Positions 23,201 to 32,270 of a DNA stretch of 64,000 nucleotides are shown one piece after another; the stretch's first letter is position 1, and each line of letters opens with the position of its first letter. The DNA is from Coriolopsis trogii (lineage: Eukaryota > Basidiomycota > Agaricomycetes > Polyporales > Polyporaceae), in contig JAHYIO010000033.1 in assembly GCA_020543525.1 (NCBI GenBank), positions 2,232,001-2,296,000 of the forward strand, read 5' to 3'. The notes beneath the pieces are model-generated. The model made no database searches. It was not told the origin of the DNA and saw nothing but the letters and a program-made list of their open reading frames with translations. The position numbers were made by a program, and so were the translations under genes.

Positions 23201-23819
23201 TACGGTGAGTGCAAGGTGTTCCAACCTCCGGTCCCTGTTGAAGGGCGCCTGAGGCGGGTCTGCCTCCCTTCTCCATTGCATTTTTATCTTGATGCATAGT
23301 ACAAATGTCTAACCTACCGCACTCACAGTGTGCTGGACGTTCCGCCACTGCTCTCCGCCCGCCGACCTTTAGCGCGCCCTTGCGCTCTGATCCGGATCCC
23401 GCCCCCCTCCCGCCCTTCCCTTATTCACTACGCTATTGGACAATCACGCCCTGTGCCTGAACAGAGATCAAGATCGGGACTGATGGCGGCGCGATAGGGC
23501 GCTCAAGACATGTCTCTTGTTCTCTTCTCCTGCTCCTGCTTGCTCACTGTATATTTCCACCACGTTTCCTTGTACCATCATCCGGTAGTCTCCATGTACA
23601 CCGTACATGTAGCTGTGGAAAAGAAGGGTTTTGCTTTTCAGACATTGTGTGTTGGAGTGGCAATCTTAGCCGAGGTGATGTATGGTGCTCGCTTGCTGAT
23701 GCGCCTAAGTACACGATACCCCCTTGCGCTCCCTATGTGTTCACTAATCGATGGATTTTCGGTCTTATATTCTGTTCAGTTCTAACCTATGGCCGACCAG
23801 GGCCCCCATCTCTGCAGTC
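23201..23819. other. Transposon 5' non-coding region
   Basis: These 619 bp between the left inverted repeat and the transposase ATG presumably carry the transposase promoter. I see no gene. Confidence 0.5.
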
Positions 23820-26800
23820 ATGCCCAAGACCACGAAGAAGAGAGGAGTGTCAAAGGGGGTTCGCGTGACCGCGCCCATGTATCATCCATCATCGTCAGGG
23901 ACGCACGCTTTCCGGACATTCCAGCAACGGCGGCTTGGGCCCAAGGCACTGCAAGAAGCGAGAGACAAGGCAAAGGAACAGGAGGATTGGTTGCGTCAAG
24001 GTAAGTTACCCTCTAATATGTGCTTGGCCCGCGAACTTCACGCTGATCTGCTGTAGGTGCGAGTACTGCCGACTTGCGCGCACTAGCCGATTATCGAGGG
24101 GAGGAGTTCGATGAAGCGGCACATGATGCCGAGGGCTCAGGCACGAATTTCGTGGAGCCCATCCCCCATGATGATGATGAGAATGAGTGGGAAGATGTAC
24201 CAGATCCCGCTGCCGACTCTATCACCTATGCGTTGAGGGATATCTTGAGCGCTCAGTAAGTCCAGGCCTTGGGGCCCTGCATTGTATGTACATGACTAAC
24301 AAGTCTCTAGGGACACACATCGCTATCGCGTGTACAAGGACACGCGTACGTGGGCTATGCGCATGAAGAACCTCGACGAGAACTGGGCACCGAAGATCCC
24401 CCTGTTCGTCACTGCGTACATGCAATGGAAGTATGGAACAACACTCTCTCAACCAACAGAAACACTCGCAACCATCGATATCCTCGATATCTACAGCTGC
24501 TCCACCTCAACCACCGTTCCTGTGCCTGAGGGGATGTCATTTACAGAGGCATTGGTTGCCGCCGGTTACCTAGGCACTACCCCTCTAGCACCCTCCTTGG
24601 CGATCTCGATCAAAACTCTTGAGCTGTTCCGTACGATCCGGCTCTTCAAGTCCTCCTTCAGCACGGAAGCGTTCACGAAACTCCTATGCCACCATTATTA
24701 TGTATGTGTGCATTCTACCCATTCATTACACCATCTACTGACTGGAATCAAGATCCCTTACCGGCGATATTACCGGACGGCCATTGCGGATGCTTTTGAT
24801 ATCTATCTCACCGTCCTCGCCCACGTGGATCAGCGCGTTCAGGACGCCCTCGGGCGATCGGAACCCGATTGGCGAGCACGGAATAGTTGCCCGCCGTGCG
24901 CCTACGAAGTACTTTCCGTTCCCTTGATCCGTGGCTAGTACTGATGGCATTCATAGATCCGGGGCGAGGAGCGGCCGAAATACGTTCGGATGGTGGCGAT
25001 AGACGGCAACAACTTCTTGAAACGCCTGCTGACAATCGAGGGACGGCAGACAGGTGATGCGCGCGAGTTTCATAGTGACTATTTTCTTCCCCGCTCCTTC
25101 GTGGACCGCTTCGCAAATGAAGTCAAAAGTCGCCAAAGCCAGTCAAAGCCCGACCTCCGGGAAGAGTCCGATTCCGAGGACGAGGGGGCTGCCCCGCCAG
25201 ATAATGGCGAGGGATATCCGACGGATGGAACCGCAAACACAAGCTCACCGTGCGCAACGAACTGGAAGGCTGCGGCTGCTGATGAGACCAAGAAGATGTG
25301 GGGCATGTTCGACGAGACGGGAGTGTTTCTGTGTGCATGCCGTCATTCAATGATCATCTACATTGCCGATATGGTGCGGAGCGGCGAGTTGTAAGGAGAT
25401 CTTCGATTTCTGCCTGCCCTGGCGCTGATTGATCTTCCACGGTTCCAGGGCCAAGTACGCTCTTGCTATGACCTCCAAGCTCAATGATGTCATCCCAGGG
25501 AAGAAGATGATCGGCTATGACATTGGGTGCGCGTTCGAGGACACGGTCTTGAACAGCTCCTTGCGCGACACGTTCCTTGCCAGCGGATCGCGATTCTGCG
25601 TTCCGGCCTTCCACGGATACTCACACTCTTACAACTGCCAGTGCCGCTACCATCCAAATGCCATCGAAGGTGTCGGTCTTGAGGACTTTGAGACTGACGA
25701 GCGCGTATTCAACCGGTCCAACGAGCTCGCACCTGTCACCCGATGCGCATCTCGCTACCGGCGCCATATGCTCATTGATGTATTCTGCCGCCAGTGGGAT
25801 CACGAGCGATATGCGAACATCGGACAAATGCTACATGACAACTATCTCCAAGCCCTCGACATCATCGAGAAGCACGCTGCTTCCCTCTCTGTGGCACTCA
25901 AGGAACTGGGCATCTCCGAGGACGACCTCACCATGTACGAGCAAGAGGAGAAGCAGTACTTCTCCGAGCTTCAAGATGAAGATCCCGCCAATCTCCACAC
26001 GATTGTTTACGTTGAGGCCTTACAGGCCCTGCAAGAAGCAAAGTACGTATCACATTCTATTAGACAATAGACATGTACTGATGGTATAGTATGGTATCAT
26101 AGGAAAGAGCTTGCCGACACCTCCCAACGCTTCCGGCGGCATGTGCCTCGGAATGAAGCAACTGGAGATGCCGACCTGACGCTGACGTTCCTGACCCCAA
26201 CGGATGGGCCGGTAAATTACGAGTCTCAGCGATCGGAGACCGTCCGCTTGGAGAGGCGCCGCCGGCAACTCCTCGATCGCGTCGATCAATTAACGAGCGA
26301 GGTTGTTGCTATCGAGGCTGAGTACAATATCGACGTCAGATGGCAGCCCGCAGACCCTCTCTACCGCCAGGCTGTGGATTACATCGCAACGCGCAGGTAT
26401 CAACGGGCTCTTGGGAAGCTACAGCGTCTCGTCATACAGCGCCTCTTTGAATTGCAGAAGATGAATGTCGCGCGGACAGGTATGTGATGCATGACATCAT
26501 CGCAGCTTAGCAGTACTCATTTCCAATACCCAGGATACAAAGTGCGCACATATCTTGCAAAGAGTCTGCAGCGACGCTGCAAAGCTATCCGGACGGCGGT
26601 CAAGCAGTACAATGATGCCGCTCTCGCGCTCAGTCCACCCCGGGAGACCGTAGATTGGACAAAGGTTTTGCACTACTCTTTCATTGAAGAATTCGCGCTA
26701 CTGCAGGGAACGCGCAACGACATACGTGAAAAAGCATGGGCGAGGCCCGAGATCCGTGAGACGATGCGCATGTCTCGTCGGATCACCCGAGCGCACGAAG

Positions 26801-27192
26801 AGCTCCGCAACGCCAATCGTGAGATCCGCCGCATGCATACTTGGATCCGCGATGAGGAGGTCCTCTTCCGCTCCGTCCTTGCCAGCCTCAAAGACGATGC
26901 GATTCTGTCTGGGGCAGTCAGCGAGTACTGCAAGCACAGACGGGCGGCGAATGCGCGCAACATGGCCTACATCGAGAAGATCTACAGGCTTGAAGGGTTC
27001 TCTGGTATCCCGGCCCCTGGCGTCCATACAAGCTCTCACAACGGCGTTCCAGATGAAGTCCCTCTCGACAACGACACCGAGAAAGACGCTGTAGCTCGCG
27101 AAGAAGAGGACGAGGGAGATCTTACTGTAGATGATCGAGCGAATGACGAGGTGGTGGCCATCATGGACTATCTGTCCCGACTTACGACGTAG
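23820..27192 (+). CDS. KDZ (Kyakuja-Dileera-Zisupton) family transposase, intact
   Basis: RNase H-fold DDE-type transposase that should cut and join the ends of this element. Eight exons (23820-24000, 24057-24255, 24311-24701, 24753-24908, 24957-25390, 25449-26042, 26103-26479, 26534-27192) total 2,991 nt and 996 residues. The KDZ hallmarks appear in order: CPPCAYE (residues 303-309), MVAIDGNNFLKR with catalytic Asp 325, DETGVFLCACRHS, SGELAKYALA, MIGYDIGCAFEDT with Asp 478, CVPAFHGYSHSYNCQCRYHP, and GLEDFETDERVFNRSNELAP with the acidic residue around 532-535. The N-terminus is basic (PKTTKKRGVSKGVRV), suiting nuclear import or DNA binding. The C-terminal third is helical and coiled-coil-like and ends in an acidic tail. 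There is no stop, frameshift or missing key motif. Confidence 0.93.
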
Positions 27193-27691
27193 TAGAACAG
27201 TCAATTTCGCTGCGAATACAGGCTTTGTATCGAGAATTGAGCCATGGTACAAATCTGAGTGCAGAAATATTGAGACCCAAGGACTGCACACAGTACTCCG
27301 GACAGTTTGAGAGCAAATGCCAGGAAATGTGTTGTGGGGTAATGCGAGACTGCAAAAGTGGTCGGTCGGAAATGGCGCTTTGCAACACGGTTTGTACTGG
27401 ATCGCTGTGCCTTCAACAGCGTGAACGCGAATTTGCATTGATTGCGACTTTTCTGCTCCTCAAAGTTTCACAGGTATCATAAGTCCAAGTATACATATAA
27501 TCAGTACAATTTTCGAAGCCCTATCAATCCTAGACATAGCTGTACCTTCGAAACTAGGTAATGTGGCGAAGGTGCGAACATGAGTTGCGTGAGCGCTACG
27601 TCGTCTTACTCGTGCGTCTTGCTCTTGTTCATCCCTATCTCCTCTGTTCACATCTTCCTCTGCGCTACCTCTGCCCTCTGTTCACCTCAAA
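27193..27691. other. Spacer between transposase and second transposon gene
   Basis: This holds 499 bp with no supported gene. It should contain the transposase terminator and the promoter of the next gene. Confidence 0.5.
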
Positions 27692-29185
27692 ATGTCATCG
27701 CTTGAGTTGCTGCCGCCTACTGGGCCATATTACTTTCTATTTGGGGGTCATCGCAGCTGCATCAGAACGACTCGGTACGTCTCTCCGCACGTAGGCACTT
27801 ACTGTATGAAGTGTTCCTCACAGATGTTCTCAGACCTCGATACATAGCATTGGGTGCGTGCAAGTATCGCCTTCCGATTGTCATCAACTGTGCTCGACGG
27901 GAGCATGTCGATATTGTCCAAACCCTTCACAACGCCGTCTTTCGCGAGGACCGTCCCCGCGATGCACACACGGTCGCATACCTCTCACAGAGGAGCGGCG
28001 TGGACTTTGAATCGGAGCAAATCTATTGTGTACGACGAGCAGGGAGCACACAGGCGCAGACGGGGATATGGGTAGGGTATAGTTGGTACGTATGTCGCTA
28101 TTGAACATCCCGTTCGCCTGTCGACCAGCAGGGCTAGGAATATGGTAGAGCCCCACGTCTATGAAGATGTCATTCGTGCGCGATGGTGCAGGTTTGACAC
28201 GCTGGTCACTGCTATCATCTGGATGCTACAGAAGCCCGGTCACAACATCCCTCTCACCCACCCAACTGCGCCTATCCCGATTCCCCAATACATTCGATTG
28301 ATGTCCTTAGCCCCATCTGCAAGTGCGCCCGCACGCCTCCCGTCGTCTGAATCGCCCGCCATCCCGCCTACTGTGCCCATTCAGCACCACCACACCCAGC
28401 CGGCCGTCCTCCCGTCCCATGGGCAGACAAGAAGGGCGCCTACAAATCCGACCGTATGTAGGGGTCCACCGCGCACTCCTGTGACCCCCAGTCGCCCGTC
28501 TGCAAGTCTGACCGTACGTGAGGGTCCGTCGCGTACTCCCGTGACCCCTGATCGCCCGTTGACCGGGCGACCGGGGCTGTCCCGCACGTCCACTACCCCC
28601 GACCGTACCAGCTCTTCGCACATATCGGCCCTCACAGGCGCACGGTCTCATCCTGAGGTCGGATACTACGACAATGCCGGTCCGGAGGAAGAGGACGAGG
28701 ACGGGGATGGGAACGAGGACGGGGACGGGGACTCCGACCACTCTGAAGACGTCTTCTATGACGGTAAGGACAGGTCTTGACATACAGTTAATTTATTGCT
28801 AACAGGTGGACCATGTATATTCACAGCCCTCGCAGAACTGTCCATAGAGGACGAGGGTTCGCCAGACGGCGCAGGGCAAGTCATTGAAGCATCTCTAACT
28901 ATTCAACTCTTGGCAACCATGCTGCGAGTGCCACAGGGCATGGCCTCCGCTGCACGTCCTGGTGGCGATCGACGCCTCCCCTTCCCGATGACATTCGGAA
29001 GCACTGCTGACAGACTGCTTGCTTTGAAGGGTGTAAGTGACGCTGATCTGTGGGATGTTCTTGCTATTCGCGTTCACGCCGGTTCCCCTGACGTTTTTGC
29101 TCATCATCTTTCATCTCACTTTCTTGATTGGAGTCCAGTTGAAAGTCGAATCCTCTGGGAGGCAATGAGGTTCCCTGGCATGTAG
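27692..29185 (+). CDS. Transposon cargo protein of unknown function, 446 aa
   Basis: I do not recognise this family. Exons 27692-27774, 27834-28085, 28138-28763 and 28806-29185 join in frame to 1,341 nt. An N-terminal globular-looking part (PRYIALGACKYRLPIVINCA, REHVDIVQTLHNAVFREDRP, VYEDVIRARWCRFDTLVTAI) leads into a Pro/Thr/Arg-rich section with tandem repeats (GPPRTPVTPSRP and GPSRTPVTPDRP). A strongly acidic run of Asp/Glu/Gly follows (about residues 290-315). The C-terminal domain is predicted helical (SLTIQLLATMLRVPQGM, VSDADLWDVLAIRVHAGSPD). The reading frame survives all four exons, so the gene is probably functional. The acidic segment could mimic DNA or bind histones or basic partners, but that is a guess. 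It lies 3' of the transposase on the same strand. Confidence 0.72.
28441..28560 (+). repeat. 60-nt tandem repeat inside cargo gene
   Basis: Two imperfect 60-nt units (28441-28500 and 28501-28560) encode the PTV.RGPPRTPVTPSRP-type repeat. A more diverged third copy may follow to about 28,610. Confidence 0.7.
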
Positions 29186-29379
29186 TAGCGCGTTCAAAGT
29201 ATGCTCTGTATTTCTCTATGTTTATTGGCACTACTTACGCGCTGCACATGGCTGCTTATTATGTCACGTGAGCTATTGTGTGAATGTTGGACATCCTTTC
29301 CCGCCCCTCTACGTGTACGTCAATCCCTGCTTCTTTTCCCCCCCCTGTCAAAGTCTTTCCCACTGACGGACAGCCTCGG

Positions 29380-31105
29380 ATGCCGACATCCAACATCGAG
29401 AAGCTGCTCAAGCGTCTCGCGCAGCCCGCTCGCAAGATCCAGAGCAAGCGCGTCAAGGCACCCTGGACAACACGGAAGCGGCGCCGGCGCACCTATGTTC
29501 GCCTCACAAAGGCTGAGAGGGAGGCACTCAAGGCGAAACGCGCGAAGAAGCGCGAAGATTTGGAGGCCGCCATCCTCGCGGCACGCAACGCGGCGTTCCA
29601 AGCAGCCACGGTGATGAGCGAGACGTTCGGGAAACAGCACGGCCCCGACTACTACTACAAACTCATCATGCAGAGCCGCCGCCTCCAGCCGACAGAGCGC
29701 AAGCTTTCTATGTGGCAGGCATTTGTGAGTAAGGAGATGAGGGAGGTGAATCAAGGTACGTGACTTATTATACACGCGCAACCCATCCCCGAGCTGAGCG
29801 TGTGGGACAGATAAACCTCAAGGCGCGCGCGAAGGAGTGTCAAACGGCTACATGGCCATTATCTCGCAGAAGTGGCAGGCTATGACAGAGGAGGAACGCA
29901 TCGAAGCGGTATCAGATGTGCTCGAGGAGTTGACCGCCCGCCGCGACGACCGTAAGGTCACAATTCCGAACACGGCCGTCGTGTCCTTCCACGACACGCG
30001 TACAACGCTTGCCACGGTACAGCGCGAGGTGCGTTCTATTGTATTCTCACTGTAGTGGCCCCGGCTCATGTCGCTCTCCTCCAAACAGCTTCAAAGCCTC
30101 CACGGTCGCACAGATGTCGATGTGCTTTGCATTGCTGTGCGCTCCAAGCTGGACGACTACAACGAGCCGTTCGTATTTTACAGCAATCCGCGCGTCGCTC
30201 AATTCTGGCACTCCCTCACGAAGAAGACCCTCGAAGATCTGGCCATTCAGATGGAGGGATTTATCATTTCTGGTCTCGCAGGTACGTTTGCTGTGCTCGT
30301 GTATCCTGCTAGTATAATGAATGAACTTCCGTAGGCATCACACGCAATCATCAACAAGAATGGCTTGCGATGAAGAAAAAGACGTCAGATCTTATAACAC
30401 AGAAGCTGCGTAAGTCGCCTTGGTACGCATTGCCCCTGCTTGTTCTCACGCTGTCTGTCAGGCGAGGCGTGCATCCGGGGCCCCATCTCACGGATGTTCT
30501 TCGTCAACTTCGAAGCTCACATCACTTACAAGTTTGGGGTAGTGCTGGAGAATTGGCCGCTGAAGAAGTTCATGTCTGCGACGAGTATCAGTGCTATTCC
30601 AACTCTGAACGTGCTCTACCACGTATTTGAGAGTGGCGCGACCCGATTTCGGTCCCTGACCGACGAGGAGTGGCAGGAGTGGCAGGCCGCTTATGACCGC
30701 AAGGATGGAAGTCACGCTCCCGGGGTTACAGGTGCGGTGTCCTTGGGTCCACTCATCATGCCGGACGAAGAAGTCGCCCCTGCCGACACTGCCGACCCTC
30801 CCGCACCCTCCGAAGGTGACCCACCCGCCGCTCCTGATGCAGAGGAGCTGCACATCGGCACCACAGACGCGGCTACCCAGGAGCCGGCACCCGCCCTTGA
30901 GTCCACACAACCCGTCCCGCCCCCGCCCACTACATCCAGGCAGAAGCGCCCCCTAACCGACAATTTTGTCAACGCGTCCGCAGCCGCGGACGGTCTCCAC
31001 CTCCCAAAGCGCCAGCGCAAGGAGCGCAAGGACAAGGGATTGAAGCGGGGCCCACGCAGAAAGGGCGGGGAGAATGCGGCGCCCGCGCAGTCTGGTGCGA
31101 CGTAG
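29380..31105 (+). CDS. Transposon cargo protein with HMG-box-like segment, 501 aa
   Basis: Exons 29380-29755, 29811-30028, 30089-30281, 30335-30409 and 30462-31105 total 1,506 nt. The N-terminus is very basic (TTRKRRRRTYVRLTKAERE and AKRAKKRED). Then comes a segment shaped like an HMG box across the first intron: KLSMWQAFVSKEMREVNQ, then NGYMAIISQKWQAMTEEER, which has the W-F spacing and the I-S-x-x-W-x-x-M-x-x-E-E-x motif of that DNA-binding fold. The rest (HGRTDVDVLCIAVRSKLDDY, HITYKFGVVLENWPLKKFMS) resembles uncharacterised basidiomycete proteins rich in mobile-element contexts. A low-complexity Pro/Ala/Glu tail ends in a bipartite-like nuclear signal (PKRQRKERKDKGLKRG). An in-frame ATG at 29284 is a possible earlier start. 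A role in DNA bending at the ends, or in targeting, would fit but is inferred. Confidence 0.72.
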
Positions 31106-31700
31106 AGTAGCATGTAGCACGGCTGCGCCCTTACCAATGTATTGACATGGACGTCAACTGTCATTGCGAGACACGCGGCGCACACGTACAATGGGCCTCG
31201 GCCTTGCGCTCTGGTAAATCGGAAATCTCATGTCTTATTGGATGAAGCATCCTGCCGTCGGCTAAGGTCGGCTAACTAAGGCAGCGGCACAGTCACTGCG
31301 GAGATTTTGATCTTCAGCGGGCATGCTCCCAGAGTCTTCCCTCCAGCTTCTCCACTGACACTTCCAATTGCCAAGACTGCTAATGCACACCGCGGTTGCT
31401 CCTTGAGCGGGAGGGATTGCAAGAGGAACAAGGAGCGGGAGGGGCGGTCGGAGGTGGGACTGCCGAGTTCACGGTTGCCAAGATGGCGGACAAGGCCGCT
31501 CATGCCGGTCGGGCGCTGATATCGGCTAGCACATTGCGTAACGGCAACGTAGGCTATGGCGGTGGCGGCGGGGGTATTGGCGCATGGCGGCGGACATCAA
31601 ATGCACGGTGAGGGAGGCGTCGGGGGTGGTAATACGAACGCGCCGTGGGCGCCCGTCAACAACGACCAGCCAGTGGGATGTGTCTTGTGCTCACGGGTGG
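31106..31700. other. Transposon 3' non-coding region
   Basis: These 595 bp run from the last cargo gene to the right inverted repeat. The inner part is G-rich (runs of GGGAGGG and GGTGGCGG near 31,430-31,575). No gene is seen. Confidence 0.5.
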
Positions 31701-32175
31701 GGGCATCAGAGATACAGCAGGCGGGGGAGGAAGCTGTACTCATCATGTAGCACGGCTTTCTGCGAGTCCAACGGTCCCAATTGCGTGAAAATCGGTGAGG
31801 GATTGCGCTCACAATGGCGGAAGCATCGTGCTCACTGTCGCCGACGGCGAGCACGGCATCATCGAGGGCGCAGAGACGATAGCCGAGGAGGCGCGTACTT
31901 GCCGCTGGCGGGGGGAGATGACGCCAGGAACGAGGGGCCCGACCACGTGGTGCGGGAGGCTCGGGAGGAGATCCGGGAACAGCCGGGGGGCGCCCTGGGC
32001 CGCCTCATCCTGCCTCTTTGGGAGAGCGCGTGCGGGGCTACTTCTTAAGGGAACGAGGTAGAAATAGTGGTAGTGCTACTCGTAGTTGCCATTTGGCAGG
32101 GTATCAGGCTTAGTTAGCCCGGGAAGAAATTTGTTACCCCGGCTAAGAGAGCCATGATGGCGTGATGATCAGGTG
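31701..32175 (-). repeat. Right terminal inverted repeat, 475 bp
   Basis: It is the inverse of 22726-23200. The outermost bases read CACCTGATCATCACGCC on the minus strand. It is followed directly by the target duplication. Confidence 0.93.
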
Positions 32176-32183
32176 ATCGGCGT
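32176..32183. repeat. Right 8-bp target site duplication
   Basis: ATCGGCGT, identical to 22718-22725. Confidence 0.93.
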
Positions 32184-32270
32184 CTAGTGAGCTCAGCTCC
32201 GGCGAGCGTCTACAACTGCATCTTCTCTTCGACCTGCAGCACACAAGCAGGCCACTCCCCAGTCACCACC

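Larger units (their letters stand above)
22726..32175 (+). mobile_element. Complete KDZ-superfamily DNA transposon, 9,450 bp
   Basis: The element is bounded by 475-bp inverted repeats starting CACCTGATCATCACGCC and by perfect 8-bp direct repeats ATCGGCGT. It encodes an intact KDZ transposase (23820-27192) and two further intact plus-strand genes (27692-29185 and 29380-31105). Left and right arms differ at about 11 of 475 positions by hand alignment, with no gaps. Intact genes and near-identical arms point to recent insertion. The position is 87 bp upstream of the PRP40 ATG. KDZ (Kyakuja-Dileera-Zisupton) elements are known from basidiomycetes, where cargo genes are common; TET/JBP dioxygenases are the cargo best known to me. 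No TET/JBP-like gene is recognisable here. Confidence 0.93.

Noticed and set aside
27692..31105. Possible TET/JBP dioxygenase cargo, expected in some KDZ elements
   Set aside because: Neither cargo protein shows the HxD...H iron-binding pattern with the surrounding double-stranded beta-helix motifs.
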